Source: Rhizobiaceae bacterium (lineage in GTDB: Bacteria > Pseudomonadota > Alphaproteobacteria > Rhizobiales > Rhizobiaceae). From it: a stretch of 64,000 bases of DNA. Of the stretch, positions 9,114 through 17,730 are shown one piece after another; within the stretch, counting starts at the first letter, position 1; each line of letters starts with the position of its first letter. The position numbers and the translations under genes are program-made. Under the pieces are notes generated by a model. That model was not told the origin of the DNA, did no database searches, and was given only the letters and a program-made list of their open reading frames with translations. The DNA lies in contig JAEPOG010000006.1 in assembly GCA_017643025.1 (NCBI GenBank), positions 434,001-498,000 on the forward strand, in the 5' to 3' direction.

Positions 9114-10148
9114 ATGACCACAAGACGCACATTCATCAAGGGCGCCGCGCTCGCAGCGCCCGCAGCAGCACTCGCTGCTCCCGCAATCGCGCAATCGACC
9201 ATTCGTTGGCGCATGCAGACCTATGCGGGCGGCGCGCTCGCCGAGCACGTCGTCGTTCCGGCGATCAACACCTTCAACAAGATCGCCGGCGACCGCATGC
9301 AGATCGAGCTGTTCTTCGCGGACCAGCTCGTGCCGACCGGCGAACTCTTCCAGGCCATGCAGCGCGGCACGATCGACGCCGTACAGTCGGATGACGACTC
9401 GATGGCTTCGCCCACCGAAGTGACCGTGTTCGGCGGCTACTTCCCCTTCGGCTCGCGCTATTCGCTCGACGTGCCGGTGCTCTTCAACCAGTACGGCCTG
9501 AAGGAAATCTGGGAAGAAGAATACGCCAAGGTCGGTGTCAAGCACATCTCCGCCGGCTCGTGGGATCCGTGCCACTTTGCCACCAAGGACCCGATCAACT
9601 CGCTGGCGGACCTTAAGGGCAAGCGTGTCTTCACTTTCCCGACCGCCGGCCGCTTCCTTGCGCAGTTCGGCGTCGTGCCGGTGACGCTGCCCTGGGAAGA
9701 CATCGAGGTCGCCGTGCAGACCGGTGAACTCGACGGCATCGCATGGTCGGGCATCACCGAGGACTACACGGTTGGTTGGGCCGACGTGACCAACTACTTC
9801 CTGACCAACAACATCTCGGGCGCCTGGATCGGGCACTTCTTCGCCAATATGGAGCGCTGGAACGAACTGCCCGAAGACCTTCAGGCGCTGCTGATGGTCT
9901 GCATGGAGCAGAGCCACTATTACCGCCAGTGGTGGTACTGGGGCGGCGAGGCCAACCTTCGCGTCAACGGCACCAAGATGCAGCTCACCACGATCCCGGA
10001 TGCCGAATGGGCTACGGTCGAGGAAGCCGCCGTCAAGTTCTGGGACGAGATCGCGTCGGAGTCGCCGACCAAGGCGAAGATCGTCGAGATCTTCCGCAAG
10101 TACAATTCCGACATGCAGAAGGCCGGGCGGCCCTACCGCTACACCTAG
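9114..10148 (+). CDS. Tat-exported TRAP substrate-binding protein (DctP/TakP-like)
   Basis: A protein of 344 residues. The N-terminus MTTRRTFIKGAALAAPAAAL is a twin-arginine signal, with a probable cut after AIAQ. The mature part has DctP motifs including LADLKGKRVFTFPTAGRF and GELDGIAWSGITEDYTVGW, and it is rich in Trp and Tyr near the C-terminus (HYYRQWWYWGGE). Tat export implies folding in the cytoplasm, as for TakP-like receptors that bind keto acids and other carboxylates. The ligand here is unknown; an amine, amino alcohol or oxo acid would fit the adjacent enzymes. The ATG at 9114 is preceded by GAGGAG. A strong hairpin follows the gene. Confidence 0.88.
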   Translation: MTTRRTFIKGAALAAPAAALAAPAIAQSTIRWRMQTYAGGALAEHVVVPAINTFNKIAGDRMQIELFFADQLVPTGELFQAMQRGTIDAVQSDDDSMASPTEVTVFGGYFPFGSRYSLDVPVLFNQYGLKEIWEEEYAKVGVKHISAGSWDPCHFATKDPINSLADLKGKRVFTFPTAGRFLAQFGVVPVTLPWEDIEVAVQTGELDGIAWSGITEDYTVGWADVTNYFLTNNISGAWIGHFFANMERWNELPEDLQALLMVCMEQSHYYRQWWYWGGEANLRVNGTKMQLTTIPDAEWATVEEAAVKFWDEIASESPTKAKIVEIFRKYNSDMQKAGRPYRYT

Positions 10149-10166
10149 GCGTCGGTTAGGAAAACG

Positions 10167-10190
10167 GGCCGGGCGTCTTGGCGCCCGGCC
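10167..10190 (+). promoter_or_regulatory. Intercistronic hairpin after the second dctP
   Basis: GGCCGGGCG (10167-10175) pairs exactly with CGCCCGGCC (10182-10190) around a six-base loop. No T-run follows, so partial attenuation or mRNA protection is likelier than termination. It occupies the same position relative to dctP as the hairpin at 2683-2713. Confidence 0.55.
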
Positions 10191-10210
10191 GACATGCAAA
10201 GGGAAGAAGA

Positions 10211-11566
10211 ATGCTTGGGTTCGACGAGCTGAAGAAACGCACCGCGGACGGCAGCATCGACACCGTGCTTGCTTGCATGGTGGACATGCAGGGCCGCCTG
10301 ATGGGCAAACGTTTCGTCGCCGAGCATTTCGTGGAAAGTGCCTGGGAAGAGACGCATTGCTGCAACTATTTGCTGGCGACCGACCTCGAAATGGCGACGC
10401 CGGACGGTTATGCGGCCACCAGCTGGCGGAAGGGATATGGCGACTACGCGCTGAAACCCGACCTCTCGACGTTGCGTCCAGTACCCTGGCTCGAAGGTAC
10501 CGTGATGGTGCTGTGCGACGTGCTCGACCATCACACGCATGAGCCGGTGCCGCATTCGCCGCGCCAGATCCTGAAGACACAGATCGAGCGCCTATCGGCG
10601 ATGGGCTTCGAGGCGGCGATGGCGACCGAGCTGGAATTCTTCCTGTTCGAAAAAGGCTACGACGAGCTGCGCCGCGAGAGCTATCGCGACCTGAAGCCGA
10701 TCAGCGGCTATAACGAGGACTACCACATCCTCCAAACCACCAAGGAAGAGCATGTCATGCGCCCGATCCGCAACCATCTGCGGGCGGCGGGCATTCCGGT
10801 GGAGAATTCGAAAGGCGAAGCGGAGGCGGGGCAGGAGGAGCTCAACATCCGCTACGACGGACCACTAGCAACGGCGGACCACCACACGATTGCCAAGCAC
10901 GCGGTCAAGGAGATCGCTTGGCAGAACGGCCATTCGGCGACCTTTCTGCCGAAATGGCACCACAACCGCGTCGGCTCGTCCTCGCACATCCATCAGTCGC
11001 TGTGGAAAGGCGGCAAGCCGGCTTTCCACGATCCGAAGGGCGACTACGGCATGTCGGAACTGATGCGGCAGTATCTCGCCGGCATGATCAAATATGCGCC
11101 CGACCTGACCTATTTCCTTGCGCCGTATGTGAATAGCTACAAGCGCTTCCAGAAGGGCACTTTCGCGCCGACCGGGATCGTCTGGTCGATCGACAACCGC
11201 ACCGCCGGGTTCCGCCTGTGCGGCGAGGGTACGAAAGCCGTGCGCGCCGAGTGCCGTATCGGCGGATCGGACCTTAATCCCTATCTGGCGATGGCGGCAC
11301 TCATCGCCGCCGGGATCGCAGGCATCGAGGAAAAGCTGGAGCTGCAGCCTCCGCTGAAGGGCGACGCGTATCAGGCGGCCAGGGCAAAACAGATACCGAG
11401 AAACCTGCGCGACGCGGCGTCGGCGCTGGCACGGTCGAAGATGCTGCGTGCCGCCTTCGGCGGCGGCGTCATCGACCATTATGTGCGCGCGGCGGAAGTC
11501 GAGCTTGAAGATTTCGACCGCGTCGTGACCGACTACGAGATCGCCCGCGGCTTCGAGAAGGCGTAA
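10211..11566 (+). CDS. Glutamine synthetase-like gamma-glutamyl-amine ligase
   Basis: A protein of 451 residues with the GS fold. The N-terminal beta-grasp part is followed by a catalytic domain with ATELEFFLF, EAGQEELNI, SSSHIHQSLW and WSIDNRTAGFR. Length and motifs place it with the PuuA/IpuC/gamma-glutamyl-polyamine synthetase group rather than the nitrogen-assimilation GlnA; the GlnA adenylylation-site region is not recognisable. Such enzymes use ATP to join glutamate to an amine. It sits downstream of a TRAP system and directly before an aldehyde and an alcohol dehydrogenase, which would suit an amino alcohol whose amine is masked during oxidation (inference). The start ATG is preceded by GGGAAGAAGA. 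Confidence 0.85.
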   Translation: MLGFDELKKRTADGSIDTVLACMVDMQGRLMGKRFVAEHFVESAWEETHCCNYLLATDLEMATPDGYAATSWRKGYGDYALKPDLSTLRPVPWLEGTVMVLCDVLDHHTHEPVPHSPRQILKTQIERLSAMGFEAAMATELEFFLFEKGYDELRRESYRDLKPISGYNEDYHILQTTKEEHVMRPIRNHLRAAGIPVENSKGEAEAGQEELNIRYDGPLATADHHTIAKHAVKEIAWQNGHSATFLPKWHHNRVGSSSHIHQSLWKGGKPAFHDPKGDYGMSELMRQYLAGMIKYAPDLTYFLAPYVNSYKRFQKGTFAPTGIVWSIDNRTAGFRLCGEGTKAVRAECRIGGSDLNPYLAMAALIAAGIAGIEEKLELQPPLKGDAYQAARAKQIPRNLRDAASALARSKMLRAAFGGGVIDHYVRAAEVELEDFDRVVTDYEIARGFEKA

Positions 11567-11579
11567 TCCGGAAACAATC

Positions 11580-12959
11580 ATGACTGAGACACTGAAATGC
11601 ATCTCGCCGATCGACGGGTCGGTGTTTGCCGAACGTCCCGTGATGGAACGGGACGAGGCGGCTGACGCGATTGGGCGCACACGCGCCGCGCAGGCGGCGT
11701 GGGCTGCGCGACCGCTGCGCGAGCGCATCGAACTGGTGCTGGCGGGCGTTGCCGCCGTCGGCGCGATGAACGACGAGATCGTGCCCGAGCTGGCGCGCAT
11801 GATGGGCCGCCCGGTGCGCTACGGCGGCGAATTCGGCGGATTCACCGAGCGCGCCTCCTACATGGCTGATATCGCAGAAGAGGCGCTAGCGGATATCAGG
11901 ATTGCCGACGACGCCCAGTTCCGCCGCTATATCAGGCGCATGCCGCACGGCGTCGTGTTCGTCGTGGCGCCATGGAATTACCCCTACATGACCGCGATCA
12001 ACACCATCGCGCCAGCACTGATTGCGGGCAATGTCGTTGTGCTGAAACACGCCACGCAGACGCTGCTGGTGGGCGAACGCATGGCGCGGGCGTTTCATTC
12101 GGCGGGCGTTCCGGAGGATGTGTTCCGCAATGTCTTCCTCGATCATGACACCACGTCTAGCCTGATCGCTTCGCGCGCCTTCGACTTCGTCAACTTCACC
12201 GGCTCGGTCGGCGGCGGCAAGGCGATGGAACGGGCCGCGGCCGGCACGTTCACGGCAGTCGCCACGGAACTCGGCGGCAAGGACCCCGGCTACGTGATGG
12301 ACGACGCCGACGTTGACGCTGCTGCTGCCACGCTGGTCGATGCCTCGATGTACAATTCGGGCCAGTGCTGCTGCGGCATCGAGCGCATCTATGTCGCCGA
12401 ACCGCTCTATGACGCGTTTGTCGAGAAGGCGGTGGCGATCACCCGGGAATACAAGCTCGGCAATCCGCTTGACCAGGCAACGACTATCGGACCGATGGCC
12501 AATGTGCGCTTCGCCCGCGAGGTAAGGGCACAGATCGCCGAGGCGGTTGAAGCAGGCGCCAAGGCCCATATCGAGACCTTCGCCGAGGACGACGGCGCGG
12601 CCTATCTCACGCCGCAGATTCTCACCGATGTCGATCATTCCATGCGCGTCATGCGCGAGGAGAGCTTCGGCCCGGTCGTCGGCATCATGAAGGTCAAGGA
12701 CGACGACGAAGCCGTGGCGCTGATGAACGACAGCGACTACGGGCTGACTGCTTCGCTGTGGACCCGCGATGTCGAACGCGCAGCGCGCATCGGCGACCGG
12801 ATCGAGACGGGTACCGTGTTCATGAACCGGGCCGACTATCTCGACCCCGCGCTTTGCTGGACGGGCTGCAAGGACACGGGCCGGGGCGGCGGGTTGTCGG
12901 TGATCGGCTACCAGAACCTGACGCGCCCGAAATCATACCATCTCAAGAAAGCACAGTAG
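11580..12959 (+). CDS. Aldehyde dehydrogenase family protein
   Basis: An NAD(P)-dependent aldehyde dehydrogenase of 459 residues. It has the WNYPYMTAINTIAPALIAGN nucleotide region, FTGSVGGGKAM, the general-base Glu in TELGGKDPGYV, and catalytic Cys264 within NSGQCCCGIER, three consecutive cysteines that are characteristic of one subgroup. It oxidises an aldehyde to the acid. The next gene, an alcohol dehydrogenase, starts two bases after its stop, so the two probably act in sequence on the operon's substrate. Substrate unknown. Confidence 0.88.
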   Translation: MTETLKCISPIDGSVFAERPVMERDEAADAIGRTRAAQAAWAARPLRERIELVLAGVAAVGAMNDEIVPELARMMGRPVRYGGEFGGFTERASYMADIAEEALADIRIADDAQFRRYIRRMPHGVVFVVAPWNYPYMTAINTIAPALIAGNVVVLKHATQTLLVGERMARAFHSAGVPEDVFRNVFLDHDTTSSLIASRAFDFVNFTGSVGGGKAMERAAAGTFTAVATELGGKDPGYVMDDADVDAAAATLVDASMYNSGQCCCGIERIYVAEPLYDAFVEKAVAITREYKLGNPLDQATTIGPMANVRFAREVRAQIAEAVEAGAKAHIETFAEDDGAAYLTPQILTDVDHSMRVMREESFGPVVGIMKVKDDDEAVALMNDSDYGLTASLWTRDVERAARIGDRIETGTVFMNRADYLDPALCWTGCKDTGRGGGLSVIGYQNLTRPKSYHLKKAQ

Positions 12960-12960
12960 A

Positions 12961-14106
12961 ATGTCTCTGCGGGGCAACTGGTCCTACCCGACCGCGATCC
13001 GTTTCGGCGCTGGCCGCATTTCAGAAATCGCCGAAGCCTGCAAGGCGGCCGGCATCGCGAGGCCGCTTCTGGTCACCGACCGCGGCCTGGCCGGCATGGA
13101 CATTACCACCCGTACGCTCGACCTCGTCGAGGCGGCGGGGCTGGGGCGCGGCTTCTTCCATGACGTCGATCCCAACCCGACCGACAAGAACGCGGAAGCC
13201 GGCGTGCGCGCCTATCGCGACGGCGGCTATGACGGCGTCATCGCATTCGGCGGCGGCTCTGGCCTCGACCTCGCCAAGGTGATCGCCTTCATGGCCGGAC
13301 AGACGCGTCCGCTCTGGGACTTCGAGGATATCGGCGACTGGTGGACGCGCGCCAATGCCAGCGCCATCGCGCCCGTTGTGGCCGTGCCGACGACGGCCGG
13401 CACGGGCTCCGAGGTCGGCCGCGCCTCCGTCATCACCAATTCCGAAACACACACGAAGAAGATCATCTTCCACCCGAAGATGCTGCCCGCCGTGGTGATC
13501 TGCGATCCCGAACTCACCGTCGGCATGCCGAAATTCCTCACCGCCGGTACCGGGCTCGATGCCTTCGCCCACTGCGTGGAGGCCTTTTCGAGCCCGCACT
13601 ACCACCCGATGAGCCAGGGCATCGCGCTGGAAGGCATGCGGCTGGTGAAGGAGTACCTGCCCCGCGCCTACGCTGACGGGACGGACATCGAGGCGCGGGC
13701 GCAGATGATGAGCGCTGCCGCCATGGGCGCAACCGCCTTCCAGAAAGGGCTGGGCGCGATCCATGCGCTCTCACACCCCATCGGCGCTGTCTACAACACC
13801 CATCATGGCACCACCAATGCGGTCTGCATGCCCGCCGTGCTAGACCTGAATGAGCCGGCGATATCAGACCGCTTCGAACAAGCAGCGGCCTATCTCGGGA
13901 TCGAGGGCGGCTTCGACGGCTTCCGCGCCTTCGTGCAGGAATTCAACGACAGCTTCGGCATCCCGCGCCGCTTGCGCGATCTGGGCGTCGGTACCGATCG
14001 CATCGATGAACTCACTTCGATGGCGCTGGCAGACCCCAGCTGCGGCGGCAACCCGGTTGAGCTCAACCGCGACAATGTAAGGGCGCTGTTCGACGCCTGT
14101 ATTTGA
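12961..14106 (+). CDS. Iron-containing alcohol dehydrogenase
   Basis: A group III alcohol dehydrogenase of 381 residues. GGGSGLDLAK binds the cofactor pyrophosphate, PTTAGTGSEVGRA follows, and the metal ligands by alignment with the FucO pattern are Asp200, His204, His268 and His282 (DAFAHCVEA, GAIHALSHPIG, NTHHG). It probably oxidises a hydroxyl group to the aldehyde taken by the preceding dehydrogenase. It is the last gene of the operon, and tRNA-Ser on the opposite strand follows ten bases later. No terminator is visible between them. Confidence 0.88.
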   Translation: MSLRGNWSYPTAIRFGAGRISEIAEACKAAGIARPLLVTDRGLAGMDITTRTLDLVEAAGLGRGFFHDVDPNPTDKNAEAGVRAYRDGGYDGVIAFGGGSGLDLAKVIAFMAGQTRPLWDFEDIGDWWTRANASAIAPVVAVPTTAGTGSEVGRASVITNSETHTKKIIFHPKMLPAVVICDPELTVGMPKFLTAGTGLDAFAHCVEAFSSPHYHPMSQGIALEGMRLVKEYLPRAYADGTDIEARAQMMSAAAMGATAFQKGLGAIHALSHPIGAVYNTHHGTTNAVCMPAVLDLNEPAISDRFEQAAAYLGIEGGFDGFRAFVQEFNDSFGIPRRLRDLGVGTDRIDELTSMALADPSCGGNPVELNRDNVRALFDACI

Positions 14107-14115
14107 AGTGGCACA

Positions 14116-14205
<90 letters not shown>

Positions 14206-14429
14206 GCGTCAGCAAAATCAGCAACTTGGCCAATCTGCCGTCCTGCCGTTCTTTTTGGCGCTTGGCACCGGATTAGCACAGGGTGATCTGGCAGGGTCTT
14301 TCAGTCCTGTAGGGCGGCGTTGAGGGCGCTGTCAACGACTGCCGCTTCTTCCTCTTCACCTTGTGGCGTTCGAAGATCGGCACATACCCTTCTCCGAATT
14401 CAAACGATCATGGCCACGTCGGTAACGCT

Positions 14430-14447
14430 GCGCTGGCGCGCCAGCGC
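14430..14447. repeat. 18-base perfect palindrome
   Basis: GCGCTGGCG is followed at once by CGCCAGCGC, giving a perfect two-fold palindrome with no spacer. It lies in otherwise featureless DNA. It could be a protein site or chance in GC-rich sequence. Confidence 0.4.
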
Positions 14448-14531
14448 GACCTCGCCGAATCTGGACGCACCTCTCCCGTAGTCTGAGTCGGTGCTAATTC
14501 CTATGTGAGCGTTTAAGCGGAAGAGTTGGGA

Positions 14532-14699
14532 CTAGGTGCTGCGCTTCGACCGGCGCTTCGACTTACCATTCCGACGTTTTGCCGCGCGGCGCCGCAGCCA
14601 GCCCCGGACGGGGTTAGCGCACAGCTTCCACAGCAAGATCAGAACGTGGATGAGACGAAGCACCGAGTCGAAATCCAGCCCGTCCACAATGCTTGGAAG
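14532..14699 (-). CDS. Possible small basic protein, 55 residues
   Basis: Reading from ATG 14699 gives MLPSIVDGLDFDSVLRLIHV, a hydrophobic stretch, then a strongly basic tail rich in Arg and Lys. An AAGG lies seven bases before the ATG and third codon positions are mostly G or C, both of which favour coding. Against this, no known family is recognised, and the frame starts just downstream of a minus-strand terminator without an evident promoter. A membrane-associated or nucleic-acid-binding role could be imagined but is not shown. Confidence 0.3.
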   Translation of the reverse strand, partial: LPSIVDGLDFDSVLRLIHVLILLWKLCANPVRGWLRRRAAKRRNGKSKRRSKRST

Positions 14700-14730
14700 C
14701 ATTGGGCCGCCTTCTCTCGATTTCGGACAC

Positions 14731-14760
14731 AAAAAAGGCCCCGAGGATTGTGGGGCCTTT
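14731..14760 (-). terminator. Rho-independent terminator (minus strand)
   Basis: On the minus strand AAAGGCCCC and GGGGCCTTT form a nine-base stem around a nine-base loop, followed by a run of six T (14736-14731). Its core is nearly repeated at 14853-14881. The transcript it ends is unknown. Confidence 0.65.
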
Positions 14761-14852
14761 GGGGGTCACGCGATTCGCGACCGATAGTATGTGCAATGTG
14801 TCAAAATTCAACGTCAAGCCCGCGAAGGAACCGCGTTGCAATTTTGCACACT

Positions 14853-14881
14853 AAAAAGGCCCCGAATAAGCGAAGGGGCCT
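14853..14881 (-). terminator. Rho-independent terminator (minus strand), second copy
   Basis: The minus strand gives a seven-base stem AGGCCCC/GGGGCCT with an eleven-base loop and a tail of five T. Both copies share the plus-strand string AAAAAGGCCCCGA and both are followed by a GATTCGC/GAATCGC-rich stretch, as if a gene-end module had been duplicated. Confidence 0.6.
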
Positions 14882-15227
14882 ACGGTTGGTCGCGCGAATC
14901 GCCACCTTGGATATTTGACCCAGGGTTCATGCGCACGTCAAGCACTGAAAGGGCACCGGGCACGCGATAGGGGCGCAAGGACGCAATACTCCAGCAGGGC
15001 GAACAAGCCGCCATGCCTGTGCTGGGACGAATCCCTACCGCACCAAGATCAATTCTCTCGCTGAATAGGAGAACCTTGCAGAAACTCAAGCGCCACCCAA
15101 AAAGCTTCATTGAATTAGGCGCGACCCCGATAGTGCAATGCTGGACAGGCGCGCCAAGCGAGGCCAGAACGGACGATGGTTACAGGGGCGGGCAGGGGGA
15201 TGCCGGCTCCTCAAGGGAGAATGTGTA

Positions 15228-16382
15228 TTGAGGCCTCTGGACGGCGTCCTCGTGGTTTCGGTCGAGCAGGCGATCGCCGCGCCCTATTGCACACGGCTGC
15301 TCGCAGACCAGGGCGCGCGCGTCATCAAAGTGGAACGGCCGGACGGCGGCGACTTCGCGCGCGCCTACGACAAGCGGGCGCGCGGACTGTCGAGCCATTT
15401 CGTCTGGACCAACCGCTCCAAGGAAAGCCTTGTCCTCGACCTGAAGGACGAGGTGGCGGTCGAGATGCTGAAGGCTATTCTTCGGCAGGCCGATGTCTTC
15501 GTCCAGAACCTGGCGCCGGGCGCCGCCGCGCGGCTGGGGTTGGGCCCAGACGAACTGCGCAGCGCCAACCCGAAGCTCATCACCTGCGCCATTTCGGGCT
15601 ATGGCAACGGCGGCCCGGACGAGCGGCGCAAGGCCTATGACCTTTTGGTGCAAGCCGAGGCCGGCATACTTTCGGTGACAGGAACAAGCGAGGCAGTTGC
15701 CAAACCGGGCATTCCGGTCGCCGATATCGCCGCCGGCATCAGTGCCTACAATTCGATGCTCGCCGCGCTGCTGCTGCGCGCCAGGACCGGCAAGGGCGAC
15801 CATATCGACGTCTCGATGCTGGAAGCGACGGCGGAATGGCTCGGCTTCCCGATGTACTACGCCATCGACGGACAGGGGCCTCCGCCGCGCAGCGGCGCGC
15901 GGCACGCAACGATCTGCCCGTACGGGCCTTACGAGACAAGCGACGGAACGGTGTTCCTCGGCATCCAGAACGAGCGCGAATGGCGGCTTTTCGCCAGCGA
16001 CGTGCTCGGCGACGCGGCGCTGGCGGATGATCCGCGTTTCGATACCGGCGAAAGGCGCACGGCGCATCGCGACGAGCTGGAGCCGCTTGTTGCCTCCGCA
16101 ATGAAGGCGCTCTCGACCGACGAGGCGCTGGCCCGGCTCGAATCGGCGGGCATCGGCACCGCGCGGGTGAACGACATGGCCGGTCTCTGGGCTCACGCCC
16201 AGCTTGCGGCGCGCGACCGCTGGCGCGAATTCGGTTCGCCGGCGGGACAGCTGCCGGGCTTGCGGCCGGTCACCGGCGAAGGCTGGGAGCCGAGGCTCGA
16301 TCCTGTTCCGGCGCTTGGCGAACACACGGAAGCGATCCTCGCCGAATTCGGGCTCGCGCCCGCCGAAGGCGGCGGCCAATGA
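15228..16382 (+). CDS. CaiB/BaiF family CoA-transferase (type III)
   Basis: A protein of 384 residues with the family III CoA-transferase pattern: N-terminal LDGVLVVSVEQAIAAPYCTR, LLADQGARVIKVERPDGGDFAR, the region SKESLVLDLKDE, and AISGYGNGGP. The catalytic Asp is expected in the middle of the chain, near YDLLVQAEAGILSVTG. The family moves CoA between acyl groups, often for catabolism of carboxylic acids. The only suitable start is TTG at 15228, with AGGGAG eight bases upstream. The stop overlaps the start of an acyl-CoA dehydrogenase by four bases, so the pair probably activates and then oxidises one acid. Substrate unknown. Confidence 0.85.
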   Translation: MRPLDGVLVVSVEQAIAAPYCTRLLADQGARVIKVERPDGGDFARAYDKRARGLSSHFVWTNRSKESLVLDLKDEVAVEMLKAILRQADVFVQNLAPGAAARLGLGPDELRSANPKLITCAISGYGNGGPDERRKAYDLLVQAEAGILSVTGTSEAVAKPGIPVADIAAGISAYNSMLAALLLRARTGKGDHIDVSMLEATAEWLGFPMYYAIDGQGPPPRSGARHATICPYGPYETSDGTVFLGIQNEREWRLFASDVLGDAALADDPRFDTGERRTAHRDELEPLVASAMKALSTDEALARLESAGIGTARVNDMAGLWAHAQLAARDRWREFGSPAGQLPGLRPVTGEGWEPRLDPVPALGEHTEAILAEFGLAPAEGGGQ

Positions 16383-17539
16383 ACACGCATGCCGAATCGC
16401 ACACGGAGCTGCGCGAGGCGCTGCGGGCGCTATGTGCCGGGTTTCCGGCCGAATACCACCGCCGCCACGGCGAACGTGCGACCTATCCGGAGGAGTTCGT
16501 CGACGCATTGACCCGCGCCGGCTGGTTGGCGGCCATGATCCCGCAGGACTATGGCGGCTCTGGTCTCGGCCTGACCGAGGCTAGCGTGATCATGGAGGAG
16601 ATCAATCGCTCGGGCGGCAATGCCGGCCATTGCCATGGTCAGATGTACAATATGGGCACGCTGCTGCGGCACGGCTCCGAAGCGCAGAAGCACGCCTATC
16701 TGCCGAAGATCGCCTCCGGTGAACTGCGGCTACAATCCATGGGCGTGACGGAACCGGAGACGGGCACCGACACCACGAAGATCAGAACATCGGCGGTTCG
16801 CAAGGGCGATCGCTACGTCGTCAACGGTCAGAAGGTCTGGATCAGCCGCGTCCAGCACTCCGACCTGATGATCCTGCTCGCCCGGACGACGCCGCTCGAT
16901 GAAGTCAAGCGCAAGTCCGACGGGCTGTCGATTTTCATTGTCGATCTCGGCGAGGCGGTAGGCAACGGCATGACGGTCAGCCCGATCCGAAACATGGTCG
17001 GCCACGAGACGAGCGAACTGCATTTCGACAACCTCGAAATCCCGGGCGAAAACCTGATCGGCGATGAGGGCAGGGGTTTCCGCTATATCCTCGACGGGCT
17101 GAACGCCGAGCGGACGCTGATAGCCGCCGAATGCATCGGCGACGCCTACTGGTTCGTCGACAAGGTCGGCGCATACACCAAGGAACGCGTGGTTTTCGGG
17201 CGGCCGATCGGCCAGAACCAGGGCGTGCAGTTCCCGATCGCCCGCGCCTATGTGAATGCGCGCGCCGCGGATCTCATGCGCTTCGAGGCCGCACGGAAGT
17301 TCGACGCCAATGAGGAATGCGGCGCGGAAGCCAACATGGCCAAGCTGCTGGCTGCGGACGCGTCCTGGGAGGCGGCCAACGCATGCATCCAGTTCCATGG
17401 CGGTTTCGGTTTCGCCACCGAATTCGACGTGGAGCGCAAGTTCAGGGAGACCCGGCTCTACCAGGTAGCCCCGATCTCGACGAACCTAATCCTGTCCTAT
17501 GTGGCGGAGCACATTCTAGGCCTACCGCGATCCTTCTGA
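16379..17539 (+). CDS. Acyl-CoA dehydrogenase
   Basis: A flavoprotein of 386 residues with the three-part acyl-CoA dehydrogenase fold: MGVTEPETGTDTTKI and GQKVWISR around the flavin, FGRPIGQNQGVQF and FHGGFGFATEF near the C-terminus. The usual catalytic Glu position near the C-terminal YEGT motif reads YQVAPISTN here, so it is lost. Glu244 in LNAERTLIAAE matches the helix-G base used by isovaleryl- and long-chain acyl-CoA dehydrogenases. The enzyme probably acts on the CoA ester made by the upstream CoA-transferase. Branched or substituted acids are plausible but unproven. Confidence 0.87.
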   Translation: MNTHAESHTELREALRALCAGFPAEYHRRHGERATYPEEFVDALTRAGWLAAMIPQDYGGSGLGLTEASVIMEEINRSGGNAGHCHGQMYNMGTLLRHGSEAQKHAYLPKIASGELRLQSMGVTEPETGTDTTKIRTSAVRKGDRYVVNGQKVWISRVQHSDLMILLARTTPLDEVKRKSDGLSIFIVDLGEAVGNGMTVSPIRNMVGHETSELHFDNLEIPGENLIGDEGRGFRYILDGLNAERTLIAAECIGDAYWFVDKVGAYTKERVVFGRPIGQNQGVQFPIARAYVNARAADLMRFEAARKFDANEECGAEANMAKLLAADASWEAANACIQFHGGFGFATEFDVERKFRETRLYQVAPISTNLILSYVAEHILGLPRSF

Positions 17540-17730
17540 GCATTACTGCCGCTGGCCACATTACCGCCCGCTTCGCGCCACATTCGGTTAAGAAGGTCAT
17601 AATCAATTGATGCGATGCATGCGTTCGGGGATTTCGGGCTCGTCCGTTTCCCGGGAATTTCAACAGGTTCAAACCGCGTCTGGTTTGGTGTAGCGGTGGT
17701 TTGATGAGGGGATTTGGGGACCGGACGGCC

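Larger units (their letters stand above)
14206..15227. other. Gene-poor segment between tRNA-Ser and the CoA-transferase gene
   Basis: About 1 kb has no convincing long gene. It holds an 18-base perfect palindrome (14430-14447), two similar minus-strand terminators about 123 bases apart, and one possible 55-residue reading frame. The base composition is visibly less GC-rich than the flanking operons between about 14640 and 15060. It may be the remains of a transferred or decayed segment, but no integrase, transposase or flanking repeat was found. Confidence 0.5.

Noticed and set aside
14880..15110. Minus-strand 76-residue frame ending at the second terminator
   Set aside because: The stop next to a terminator is suggestive, but there is no ribosome site, no recognisable motif and a cysteine-rich, low-quality composition. 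It was not listed as a gene.
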